In this document: positions 27,119 through 34,270 of the stretch, piece after piece | Layout: each line of letters opens with the position of its first letter | How positions within the stretch are numbered: the first letter of the stretch is position 1 | NCBI GenBank assembly: GCA_965214565.1 | Contig: OZ243951.1 | Span: 62,001-126,000 of the forward strand | Source: VXYK01 sp965214565 | Lineage (GTDB): Bacteria; Actinomycetota; Acidimicrobiia; Acidimicrobiales; Aldehydirespiratoraceae | Direction of reading: 5' to 3' | DNA length: 64,000 nt | Made by a program: the position numbers and the translations under genes | Notes under the pieces: generated by a model | What the model saw: only the letters and a program-made list of their open reading frames with translations | Told to the model about the DNA's origin: nothing | Database searches by the model: none

Positions 27119-27660
27119 CTGCCCCGCACGCTGAGACGGGCGCTCAGACCGAGTCGTCGGCATTCGGGCCCGACGGAGTCCCGTCTATGAGCGCCTCGGC
27201 ACGCCAATCTCCTGCTTCTAGGCGGCTGCGCGGCGACACGGGCCAAATCGGCGGGTTCGAGGTGCTGCCTTTCGGGTTCCTGCTCTTCGTCAGCGTCACC
27301 CTTCTGTTGGTCAACGTCTGGGGCGTGATCGACGCCAAGCTGGCCGTCACCTCAGCAGCGCGGGAAGCAGCGCGGGTCTATAGCGAGTCCGACGACGAGA
27401 GCAGTGCGCGTCTCGCCGCGGTCGCCCGCGCCACCGAAACGCTCACTGCCTACGGTCGAGGCGGACAACGTGGGTCAATCGACGTACCGGTACTGCCGCG
27501 ACTCGAACGGTGCGCGCGCTTGACCGTGACCGTGAGCTACGAGGTCCCTGGAATTGCGGTCCCGTTCCTGGGTGGTCTGGGAACACGAACAGTCTCATCG
27601 TCGTTCACAGAGATCGTCGATCCCTACCGGGATCGTATCGACGGCGACGCCCGATGCTGA
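27115..27660 (+). CDS. Second TadE/TadF-like pilus protein
   Basis: This 181-residue protein has a long polar N-terminus (about 45 residues). A leader-like GDTGQIGGFEVLP precedes one hydrophobic helix (FGFLLFVSVTLLLVNVWGVID) and the TadE-style KLAVTSAAREAARVYSE. The C-terminal domain is predicted to be outside. It is coupled by ATGA to the previous gene and overlaps the following gene by 7 bases. It is presumably a minor pilin or priming subunit. Confidence 0.7.
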   Translation: MTAPHAETGAQTESSAFGPDGVPSMSASARQSPASRRLRGDTGQIGGFEVLPFGFLLFVSVTLLLVNVWGVIDAKLAVTSAAREAARVYSESDDESSARLAAVARATETLTAYGRGGQRGSIDVPVLPRLERCARLTVTVSYEVPGIAVPFLGGLGTRTVSSSFTEIVDPYRDRIDGDARC

Positions 27661-28103
27661 GCGGCCGCACGGTGCGTGCAGCAGCCGCAACGCCGAGACC
27701 CGGAGACGACCGCGGCACGGTGCTGCTGTTGTTTCCGGCTGCGTTGATGGTCATGGTGATTCTGGGCGCGATAGTTGTCGATGTCGGTTACACAACGATC
27801 CGCGGCCGAGAACTGCGAGCGGTCGCAGCGTCAGCGGCCAACGACTCGCTGGCCGCGCTCGACATCCACGAGTTGCGAGGCTCTGGACAGACCGTGATCG
27901 ACGCCGCCGCGGCTCACAGGATCGTCGCTCGTGCCATCTCGCGGGGACCTCTTCCCGATGCGCAGATAACTGAAATCGAGATCAATGGACTCGAGATCGC
28001 CGTGACACTCGAGCTCGAAATTGAACTGGTGATGGCACCGGCGCTGGGGAACCTCACACGGGTGACGCTGGTGAGAACCGAAAGGGCAGTTGTCGTCGCC
28101 TAG
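27654..28103 (+). CDS. TadG-like pilus-associated membrane protein
   Basis: This 149-residue protein has DDRGTVLLLFPAALMVMVILGAIVVDVGYTTIRGRELRAVAASAANDSLAALD, the segment shared by TadG-like proteins: a hydrophobic helix then an Arg/Ala-rich stretch. It is much shorter than full TadG proteins and lacks a von Willebrand A domain. The ATG at 27654 lies inside the end of the previous gene. It is the last gene of the pilus operon and converges on cysM. Confidence 0.65.
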   Translation: MLSGRTVRAAAATPRPGDDRGTVLLLFPAALMVMVILGAIVVDVGYTTIRGRELRAVAASAANDSLAALDIHELRGSGQTVIDAAAAHRIVARAISRGPLPDAQITEIEINGLEIAVTLELEIELVMAPALGNLTRVTLVRTERAVVVA

Positions 28104-28157
28104 CGCGCTGCCGCTGTCCGGTTGGTAGCGTCACCGGCTGGGTTCGCGGGTCAGGTC

Positions 28158-29105
28158 TCAGAAATAGACAGTGTGCTTGGCTCTCTCGACCACCTTGTCG
28201 AGGTCGTCGGTCCACGCGCCGAGCGACAGGTACTTAGCTCCGCCGTCGGCCGCGACTGCCACGATCGTGGCCCGGTCGATCCTCTCGGCGACGCGGACCG
28301 CGCCGGCCATCGACGCCCCGGTGGAGATGCCGCAGAAGATTCCCAACTCAGCCAAGCGGCGTGTCCACTCGAGGGATTCGCGGGGACGCACGATGCGCTT
28401 ACCGTCGAGCAGGTCCACCCCACCCCACCGTTCAAACACCGGCGGGATATAGCCCTCGTCGAGGTTGCGGAGCCCTTCGACGAGCTCGCCGACGGGCGGT
28501 TCCACAGCCAACACCTCGATATCGGGATTCTGCTCCTTAAGGAAGCGGCCGACCCCCATCAGCGTGCCGCTGGTCCCCAGTCCGGCGACGAAGTGGGTCA
28601 CATCCGGAACCTCGGCCCAGATCTCAGGACCCGTCGACTCGTAGTGGGCACGCGGATTGGCCTCGTTCTCGTACTGGTACAAGAAGACCCAATCGGGGTT
28701 CTGTTGCGCCAATCCTTGGGCACGGAGCACCGCACCGTTGGAGCCCTCGGCCCCCGGCGAGTCAATGATCTCCGCACCGAAGAGCTCGAGCATCTGCCTT
28801 CGTTCAACCGAGGTATTGTCCGGCATGACGATCTTCACCCGGTAGCCGCGGACACGGGCAATCATCGCTAAGGCGATACCGGTGTTGCCCGACGAGGGTT
28901 CGATGATGGTCGCTCCGGCAGTGAGCGTGCCGTCGGCCTCAGCAGTCAACACCATCGACCGGGCGATCCGGTCCTTCACCGAGCCGCCCGGATTCTGGCC
29001 TTCGAGCTTCAGCAGGATCCTCGCCTCGGCGTTGGGGCTGAGCGCGCTGACATCAACGATCGGTGTGTTGCCGATCATGTCGATCACCGAACCGTAGACG
29101 GTCAC
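28158..29105 (-). CDS. cysM: PLP-dependent cysteine synthase (CysM/CysK family)
   Basis: This enzyme makes cysteine from an activated serine. The 315-residue protein has NTPIVDVSALSP, the PLP lysine in LEGQNPGGSVKDRIARSM, EPSSGNTGIALAMIARVRGY and GLGTSGTLMGVGR. The C-terminus (GGAKYLSLGAWTDD) resembles mycobacterial CysM, which uses O-phosphoserine and a CysO-bound sulfur. The GTG start overlaps the TGA of a JAMM peptidase gene, the partner in the CysM-CysO-Mec route. That favours cysM over cysK, but substrate use is not proven. Confidence 0.85.
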   Translation of the reverse strand: MTVYGSVIDMIGNTPIVDVSALSPNAEARILLKLEGQNPGGSVKDRIARSMVLTAEADGTLTAGATIIEPSSGNTGIALAMIARVRGYRVKIVMPDNTSVERRQMLELFGAEIIDSPGAEGSNGAVLRAQGLAQQNPDWVFLYQYENEANPRAHYESTGPEIWAEVPDVTHFVAGLGTSGTLMGVGRFLKEQNPDIEVLAVEPPVGELVEGLRNLDEGYIPPVFERWGGVDLLDGKRIVRPRESLEWTRRLAELGIFCGISTGASMAGAVRVAERIDRATIVAVAADGGAKYLSLGAWTDDLDKVVERAKHTVYF

Positions 29106-29554
29106 CCGTCCGCTCCGTTGGTCACTCCGTCGGTGAACAGCTTCACCGGTTCCTCAGTGATCTGCTCATCGGAGATCCTGTAGCAGCGCAACGACGGATC
29201 GGGATGCTTGAGCGAGACGATGATGAACCGCCACACACCGAACGGATCGAACCGCGCAGCGTCGGCCACATCTGTCGGCGACGGGTAGTTGGTCGTGTGG
29301 GTATGGGAGTGCATAACCCCGATCACCGCCGAACCGTCGTCGTCCGCTGCACGCTCGACTCTCAGGATCTCGGCGCCGTCGAGTTCGTAGATGCGGCTCG
29401 AACGGGCGGTGTTGGTCATCGGGAAGAACCGTTCAACACGATCACCTCCGTACTGGCCGACAAAGAGACCGCACGCTTCGTCGGGCAGCCCCGCGATCGC
29501 ATGGCCGAGCATCTGGTAATGAAGCGACGCGGGGATCTCCAGCACGCGCGCCAA
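29102..29554 (-). CDS. mec: JAMM/MPN+ metalloprotease, Mec-like
   Basis: The 150-residue MPN+ protein has a Glu in LPDEACGLFVG and the zinc motif GVMHSHTHTTNYPSPTD (HxH plus downstream Ser and Asp). In mycobacteria Mec removes cysteine from the carrier CysO after CysM has built it. The coupling to cysM here supports that role. No MoaD/ThiS-like cysO gene lies beside it, since the next gene upstream is smpB on the other strand. A different JAMM substrate is possible. Confidence 0.82.
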   Translation of the reverse strand: MARVLEIPASLHYQMLGHAIAGLPDEACGLFVGQYGGDRVERFFPMTNTARSSRIYELDGAEILRVERAADDDGSAVIGVMHSHTHTTNYPSPTDVADAARFDPFGVWRFIIVSLKHPDPSLRCYRISDEQITEEPVKLFTDGVTNGADG

Positions 29555-29595
29555 GGGTAGCGCGACCCGCAGTTGGCCCCATTAGCGTTGCGGGA

Positions 29596-30099
29596 ATGGC
29601 GAAGTCGAACAAACCACGCGATCTTCCCGCCGGGGCCACGGCGGTGGCCACCAACCGCGTGGCCCGCCGCGACTACACGATCCTGGACTCCCTGGAGGTC
29701 GGAATGCAACTGCACGGCAGCGAGGTCAAGTCCCTCCGCGAGAGCAGGGTGCAGTTGGCCGAGAGCTACGCCATAATCTACCGCCGCGAGCTCTGGCTCG
29801 TCGGGCTGCACATATCGGCCTACTCCCATTCCGCCACCGCCTACGCCCACGAACCCGACCGGCGACGCAAACTGCTCGCCCATCGCCGCGAGATCGACCG
29901 TTGGGCCTCAAGGCTGGATGGCGAGAAGCTGGCGCTGGTCCCCCTTGCGCTCTATTTCGTCGGCGGACGGGCGAAGCTCAAACTGGCGCTGGCCCGTGGC
30001 CGAACCCAGGCCGACCGGCGCCAGGACATCGCCCGCCGCGACGCCGACCGTGAGGCGCAACGAGAGATGGCCCGCTCCCACCGCCGCTCGGACATCTGA
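29596..30099 (+). CDS. smpB: SsrA-binding protein SmpB
   Basis: SmpB binds tmRNA and guides it to stalled ribosomes. The 167-residue protein shows VATNRVARRDYTILDSLEVGMQLHGSEVKSLR, YAIIYRRELWLVGLHISAYSH and the basic C-terminal tail (RRDADREAQREMARSHRR) that enters the mRNA channel. The family core is intact. The tmRNA gene it serves lies about 2.1 kb downstream on the same strand. Confidence 0.97.
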   Translation: MAKSNKPRDLPAGATAVATNRVARRDYTILDSLEVGMQLHGSEVKSLRESRVQLAESYAIIYRRELWLVGLHISAYSHSATAYAHEPDRRRKLLAHRREIDRWASRLDGEKLALVPLALYFVGGRAKLKLALARGRTQADRRQDIARRDADREAQREMARSHRRSDI

Positions 30100-30204
30100 C
30101 AAGCGATCAATACGATCAGCGGCTCGGTGCCGAACCGTGACTTATCGCCTCAGTGGTCGATTGGGGCCGGTACGAGACGGTCGAGTCCATCACACCGGGC
30201 CGAT

Positions 30205-30774
30205 TCAATCCCAGGACTGAGGGGTTCGGGAGAATACCTCGTTGAGCAGCGGGACGAAGTCTTCGACCTGAAGATCGTCGTAGTGGGGGTCGAAGCAGTT
30301 CTGGTCGTAGGACGCGCAGAAGTCGATACACCGATCGAAGTGCGGCGACTCGGAGTAGCGGTCGCGTGCATCCCGGTCACCGCCTAGGTGGTGAAAGTAG
30401 TAGTAGCCCTGGAACAGCCCGTGGTGGCGGACCACCCAGGCGGTCTGCACGCTCACGTATGGAGTGAGGATCGCCGCTGCCACCTCGCTGTGGTTCGCCG
30501 GAGCGAGCACATCGCCTATGTCGTGGAGCAGCGCTGCCACCACGAAATCGTCAGGTTCTCCGTTGCGCAGCGCCCGAGTGGCGGACTGGCGACTGTGGCG
30601 GGCCCGATCGATCTGATACCCGAGCGTGGGACCCTCAAGCAGACGGAGTGTGGTCAGCAGATGCCCGACGAGCGTCTCTGCAGCGTGGTCCTGGTACAGC
30701 TTCTCGAGCTCGTGGTAATCCCCGGCGGTTCCGTCAGCCATCTCCGTCCAGTCAACGGTGAATGCCTCGGCCAT
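30205..30774 (-). CDS. HD-domain protein, PhnZ/MIOX-like metal-dependent oxygenase or hydrolase
   Basis: This 189-residue protein has HD-superfamily metal ligands spread along it: RHSRQSATRAL, AALLHDIGDVLAPANHSEVAA, VRHHGLFQGYYYFHHLGGDRDARDRY. The single compact domain, with no nucleotide-second-messenger partner domain, resembles HD oxygenases such as PhnZ, which use a mixed-valent di-iron centre, more than HD-GYP or RelA-type hydrolases. The substrate is unknown. It follows the P450 gene by 60 bases on the same strand, so the two oxidative enzymes may act on one pathway. Confidence 0.65.
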   Translation of the reverse strand: MAEAFTVDWTEMADGTAGDYHELEKLYQDHAAETLVGHLLTTLRLLEGPTLGYQIDRARHSRQSATRALRNGEPDDFVVAALLHDIGDVLAPANHSEVAAAILTPYVSVQTAWVVRHHGLFQGYYYFHHLGGDRDARDRYSESPHFDRCIDFCASYDQNCFDPHYDDLQVEDFVPLLNEVFSRTPQSWD

Positions 30775-30834
30775 CTGTCTCTACCCCCTCCTATGGTTCC
30801 AGTCGACCCATTTTGTGTGGCGGCTGATCCCAGC

Positions 30835-32070
30835 CTAAGGGCGGGGTGAACCCGGCGGGAATGAGACCTTCATGATTCTCGGGCCGCGCACTTGACCGCC
30901 CGCCCACTTCATGGAGGCGCGATCGCTGACATGGAACTGCGGAATCCGTTCGAGCCAGACGCGCAGGGCAACGTTCATCTCCAAGCGGGCCAGGTTCGAA
31001 CCCGCACACCGGTGGATCCCCGATCCGAACGCAACATGGCGGTTCCGTTGACGGTCGATGACGAACTCGTCGGGGTCCTCGAAGTGATCCGGGTCATGGC
31101 ATGCTGCCGGGAAGTTCATGAGCACCTTGTCACCCCGTTGTATTGTGACACCGCCATACTCGACGTCGGTATCGGCGATTCGAGCCATGGTGACCGGGGC
31201 GTAGTAGCGCAGGAACTCCTCCACTGCGGTGGGTAGCAGGTCGGGTTCCGCGTTGAGACGGGCGAGGTCGTCGGGGTTGGTCCCGAGGTGCCACAGGGCC
31301 GACCCGATGGAGCTCCAGGTTGTGTCGATCCCAGCCACCACCAGCAGGTTCGCGATTCCTATGACGACCTCCGGGGTGATCTCGGCATCGTCGTCGAAGG
31401 GTTCCATATGGAGCATCTCGGTCAGCAGATCATCTTTGGGGTTCTCGACCCGATCGTGGACCTCCACCCCGAGGAAATCAAGCAGAGCGTCACGGGCGGC
31501 CATCCGCTTCTCGTGGTCCAACAGGCCCTCTCCCAACAGGTCGTTGACCCAGCTCACGAAGGTGTCGGCCATACCGGGATCGACACCGAGCAGGTGGGCG
31601 ATGACCCTCGGCGGGATCTGCTGCGAGTAGTCGACGGCAGCATCGCACTCGCCGTCGGCGATGAACCCGTCGATCAGCGAATGCGCCAACTCCTCGGTGT
31701 AGTCGGTGTAACGGTTCACCGTCTTGGGTGAGAACGCCGGCAGGATCATGCGCCTGGTCCAGGTGTGGATCGGGGGGTCAGCGGTGATCGGCGCCGCCGC
31801 GATCTGCTGTTCGTAGAGGGACTGTTCGGGGAAGTCCGGCGGTGGCGGCATCACCAGCGGTGCCCGCGACGACAGCTCGGGAACCATTTTCGCCAAGGCG
31901 CGGACGTCGTCGAAACGGGTCGGGTTCCAGGAGCCCTTGAGCCGTTCGGTATGGGCGATCGGGCATTTCTGGCGCATCTCCCGCCAGATCGGCACGGGAT
32001 CCTCGATATAACTCGGGTCGCTGATGTCGTAGTCGGTGGTCCAGTCGGTGACCGGTGTGGGCTCGGACAT
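30835..32070 (-). CDS. Cytochrome P450
   Basis: This 411-residue soluble P450 has the I-helix motif AGIDTTWSSIGSAL, the K-helix ExxR (VEEFLRYY) and the haem-binding loop FGSGIHRCAGSNLARLE, whose Cys near residue 355 ligates haem. It would need ferredoxin and ferredoxin reductase; neither is adjacent. The start is the ATG at 32070 (MSEPTPVTDW). Open codons further upstream run into the tmRNA gene on the opposite strand and are not coding. The substrate cannot be read from sequence. Confidence 0.93.
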   Translation of the reverse strand: MSEPTPVTDWTTDYDISDPSYIEDPVPIWREMRQKCPIAHTERLKGSWNPTRFDDVRALAKMVPELSSRAPLVMPPPPDFPEQSLYEQQIAAAPITADPPIHTWTRRMILPAFSPKTVNRYTDYTEELAHSLIDGFIADGECDAAVDYSQQIPPRVIAHLLGVDPGMADTFVSWVNDLLGEGLLDHEKRMAARDALLDFLGVEVHDRVENPKDDLLTEMLHMEPFDDDAEITPEVVIGIANLLVVAGIDTTWSSIGSALWHLGTNPDDLARLNAEPDLLPTAVEEFLRYYAPVTMARIADTDVEYGGVTIQRGDKVLMNFPAACHDPDHFEDPDEFVIDRQRNRHVAFGSGIHRCAGSNLARLEMNVALRVWLERIPQFHVSDRASMKWAGGQVRGPRIMKVSFPPGSPRP

Positions 32071-32230
32071 TGCGGAAACGCTAACGCATCGGGCTCGCTG
32101 TTGGGGACCCCGCGCAGGTCTTTTCTGCGGCATGTGTCGTGGGGCCGGGTTACGCTTGGGGTCCTCGCCTGGAGGCCTTCTCGGAAGGTCTCGTCGGGGA
32201 ACGCATTTTGACAATCGACGACATGCACAA

Positions 32231-32617
32231 GGGGCTGATCGGTTTCGACGTTGGGACCGGGATGTGCCGACGTGCGACCGGAGTTGCTCAGACTCCCAAA
32301 ACGGGGCACCAACAGAGACGCCGATACGGACGATCTCGTTCTCGCCGCCTGACTCGTCAGTAGGTAGAGAATCATCGCGACCAGCAATGGCACGCGGGGC
32401 CTGACTGCCGCAGCCTGGCACCAGAAGCGGTAGTGGACAGCAGGGAAAGACCGCTGACTGACGGGAAAGACCCCTGACCCCAAAGAAAGTATTGGTGGCG
32501 GGCCCTAGTGGCCCAACTCACCCGGGAGCGTGGCAGCCATGAGCCACACCCACGGGAATGGTCGTAGCGCGGCGGGCAACCACCCGACGGACGAGGGTTC
32601 GATTCCCTCCAGCTCCA
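32231..32617 (+). ncRNA. ssrA: Transfer-messenger RNA (tmRNA)
   Basis: The 5' end GGGGCTGATCGGTTTCGACG is the conserved tmRNA start and pairs with the 3' CAGCTCC to form the tRNA-like acceptor. The T arm is GAGGG-TTCGATT-CCCTC. An internal reading frame (about 32305-32352) encodes a tag ending in VLAA then TGA, read as GTNRDADTDDLVLAA from a presumed GGC resume codon. This is the ClpXP degron type. In this copy the terminal CCA is not encoded (A is followed by CTC). The last 110 bases form the first half of a long direct repeat, marking an integration site. The partner gene smpB is close by. Confidence 0.93.
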
Positions 32618-32618
32618 C
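32508..32618 (+). repeat. Direct repeat, left copy (attL-like, within ssrA)
   Basis: These 111 bases are identical to 33525-33635, an offset of exactly 1017 bases. The copy covers the 3' part of tmRNA, including the T arm and acceptor strand. It diverges at 32619, where T replaces the C of the CCA found in the right copy. Confidence 0.95.
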
Positions 32619-32791
32619 TCTTGGTGTCTCAGCCAATTCGGGACTTTTCTGTTCGCTGGCAGCGAGACGGTGGCAGTGCGGCACGCTACGCCGAGAGCTT
32701 CGCGCAGTCGGCGAATGCGCGTCGTTTCGGTGAGTCGGGGCATGACGTGCATGTTGGACATTCTGTCGATGCCTGAGTACCCTCGCACCGC

Positions 32792-33046
32792 ATGGAGCGA
32801 AAGACCAAAATCCCCGATCCACTCACAGGCGAGTTGATGGAAGTCACGGAGATCGGCCACCGCTCCAGCGGGGAGCACTGGAACGAGTACCTGCTCGACG
32901 ACGGCACCGTGGCCCGCGTCAAGCTGATCGTGACCAATATCTACAGGCTTGACGACACCGTCAACGAAATAGGCGAACCGGTCTATGTCGTCCAATCCAG
33001 CAACGTTGTTTCAACTTCTGTTCCCGAGGAGTTGATACAGCAATGA
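32792..33046 (+). CDS. Small cargo protein 1 of the ssrA element (unknown function)
   Basis: This 84-residue acidic protein is probably a small beta-rich fold: a Lys/Pro-rich start (MERKTKIPDPLTGELMEVTE), then NEYLLDDGTVARVKLIVTNIYRL, and a C-terminus PVYVVQSSNVVSTSVPEEL. I recall similar small proteins encoded directly ahead of HicB-like genes, but cannot name the family. Its TGA overlaps the ATG of the HicB-like gene (ATGA), so the two are translationally coupled. It has no signal peptide or membrane segment. Confidence 0.65.
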   Translation: MERKTKIPDPLTGELMEVTEIGHRSSGEHWNEYLLDDGTVARVKLIVTNIYRLDDTVNEIGEPVYVVQSSNVVSTSVPEELIQQ

Positions 33047-33453
33047 CAACCCTGACCGACGACAACCGACATCATCAAATCGATACACAGACTCCCGCTA
33101 GGTTTCTATTCGACCGTTCAAGAGTGTGTCCAGTTGACGCACACAAAGACGCTAAACGTACATGGGAAACAGAAGGAGGGCCTGAAGGCGCGACACTACG
33201 GGACCGCATCTACCAGAAGATTCTCAGCAACTGGGTCGATGCCGCCATGCGGCATCACTCCGTGAAGGAGATAGCCCCCGGCGAGTTCGTGGCAACAGTG
33301 GCCTGGATTCAAGGGGCGATTGGGTACGGGGGCTCCGAGGCGGACACGGTGGACAGCCTCAGATACGGGTTGGCTGATTGGCTTCATCTGAAACTGGTTG
33401 ATGGGGATGACGACATACCTGTACTCGGAGGCCTCAATTTCAATCCCCGCTAA
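33043..33453 (+). CDS. HicB-like protein
   Basis: The C-terminal half of this 136-residue protein (EFVATVAWIQGAIGYG, then ADTVDSLRYGLADWLHLKL, then DDIPVLGGL) follows the HicB partial-RNase-H pattern: a strand, a Gly turn, an amphipathic helix with the WL..KL segment and a closing IP motif. The first 50 residues are unlike HicB and polar. HicB proteins are antitoxins to the RNase HicA; no HicA-type dsRBD protein is visible beside it, so an orphan or different partner is likely. It is coupled to both neighbours (ATGA upstream, TAATG downstream). Codon use at its 5' end is AT-richer than in flanking genes. Confidence 0.6.
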   Translation: MTTLTDDNRHHQIDTQTPARFLFDRSRVCPVDAHKDAKRTWETEGGPEGATLRDRIYQKILSNWVDAAMRHHSVKEIAPGEFVATVAWIQGAIGYGGSEADTVDSLRYGLADWLHLKLVDGDDDIPVLGGLNFNPR

Positions 33454-33584
33454 TGGGAGACGCAGCAATGGTCCTGGATGGTGTCACGTATGCTGCCGAG
33501 TTCGCCATGCCTCCGCTAGATGTGGTGGCCCAACTCACCCGGGAGCGTGGCAGCCATGAGCCACACCCACGGGAATGGTCGTAG
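33453..33584 (+). CDS. Small ORF ending inside the right att repeat
   Basis: This 43-residue ORF begins at the ATG of a TAATG junction with the HicB-like gene. Its first 24 residues (DGVTYAAEFAMPPLDVV) are unique; the last 19 are encoded by the tmRNA-derived repeat and end at a TAG within it. Because the repeat is part of its frame, the product may be a truncated gene cut by integration or a chance extension. No function can be assigned. Confidence 0.4.
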   Translation: MGDAAMVLDGVTYAAEFAMPPLDVVAQLTRERGSHEPHPREWS

Positions 33585-33635
33585 CGCGGCGGGCAACCAC
33601 CCGACGGACGAGGGTTCGATTCCCTCCAGCTCCAC
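33525..33635 (+). repeat. Direct repeat, right copy (attR-like, displaced ssrA 3' end)
   Basis: This is a perfect copy of 32508-32618. It is followed by CA, so that it ends ...CTCCACCA with the CCA tail encoded, as expected of the original chromosomal ssrA terminus. It has no tmRNA 5' half and should not be annotated as a second tmRNA. No obvious third copy is visible up to about 44 kb, but that was judged by eye. Confidence 0.95.
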
Positions 33636-33784
33636 CAAAACAAACGGGTACCAAGGCCCACCCAGTGCCGCGCTTGGTCGGTGTGGTTCCATGGTCTTGT
33701 CTCCGACTGGCTGAAACGCCGTTGATGATGAGTATCATGTTGTTTCAGGTTGTGCTGTTCCGAACGCTGGTGTAAGTTAGCCGC

Positions 33785-34270
33785 ATGGAGACGATGGCGG
33801 GACCGGCGATAGACACACAGGTGCTGGTGATCCTCGGTGCCGCTTTCGGCGTGATGTTCGCCACCCTCACCACGCTGATGCTCACCTCCATCCGGCTACA
33901 ACACCGCGACAACCTCCAGGCCCGCATCGAAACCCGCGAGCTGATTGAAAAGGCGACCGAAAAGCTTGCGGCCGATGTCGACAGGCGGTTCGACAAGCAG
34001 GACGCAAAGTTCGACGAGCGGTTCGACAAGCAGGACGCAAAGTTCGACGAGCGGTTCGACAAGCAGGAAGGCAAGCTCGACAGGCGGTTCGACAAGCAGG
34101 ACGCCAAGTTCGACAGGCGGTTCGACAAGCAGGAAGGCAAGCTCGACAAGGTCGTAACCAGCCTCAGTGACGCCCGTGAACGGCTGGCACGCATTGAAGG
34201 CCATCTCGGGATCGAATCGCCGTCACAGACAGAACCCGAGTCGAATGGCGACACCAGCGAAGCCGCCTAG
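33785..34270 (+). CDS. Membrane-anchored hendecad coiled-coil protein
   Basis: This 161-residue protein has an N-terminal membrane helix (about 11-34, VLVILGAAFGVMFATLTTLML), a basic linker and five 11-residue repeats of the type DxRFDKQDAKF (about 66-120). A short helical segment (LSDARERLARIEGHLGIE) and an acidic tail follow. Hendecad repeats form long right-handed coiled coils. Similar tail-out proteins occur near phage and defence regions, but no specific function is known to me. It begins 150 bases after the right att repeat and has its own ATG. Confidence 0.65.
   Translation: METMAGPAIDTQVLVILGAAFGVMFATLTTLMLTSIRLQHRDNLQARIETRELIEKATEKLAADVDRRFDKQDAKFDERFDKQDAKFDERFDKQEGKLDRRFDKQDAKFDRRFDKQEGKLDKVVTSLSDARERLARIEGHLGIESPSQTEPESNGDTSEAA
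33980..34144 (+). repeat. Five tandem 33-base repeats in the coiled-coil gene
   Basis: Five in-frame units begin GAC(A/G)(G/A)GCGGTTCGACAAGC and end either GACGCAAAGTTC-like or GAAGGCAAGCTC-like. The two variants alternate in the last three units, which suggests block duplication. Each unit adds 11 residues (three coiled-coil turns), so copy number can change without breaking the frame. Confidence 0.9.

Larger units (their letters stand above)
32508..33635 (+). mobile_element. Putative mini integrated element in the tmRNA 3' end
   Basis: A 111-base perfect direct repeat bounds this 1128-base segment. The first copy completes the working tmRNA gene; the second is a free 3' fragment that, unlike the first, has the encoded CCA. 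This is the pattern left by site-specific integration into ssrA: the element supplies a replacement 3' end and the original end is displaced. Between the copies are three overlapping small ORFs and no integrase. The unit is therefore either mobilised in trans or the deletion remnant of a larger island. Base composition in the middle appears lower in GC than in the neighbours. Confidence 0.72.

Noticed and set aside
32208..32213. TTGACA as the -35 box of the tmRNA promoter
   Set aside because: It lies only 18 bases from the mature 5' end, so a matching -10 would fall inside the RNA; the true promoter is probably further upstream.
32071..32421. Upstream extension of the P450 reading frame
   Set aside because: It runs through the tmRNA gene, is Arg/Pro-rich and unlike P450; the ATG at 32070 fits the family start.
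33525..33635. A second tmRNA or tRNA-like gene
   Set aside because: It lacks the 5' half and reading frame of tmRNA; it is only the displaced 3' end duplicated by integration.
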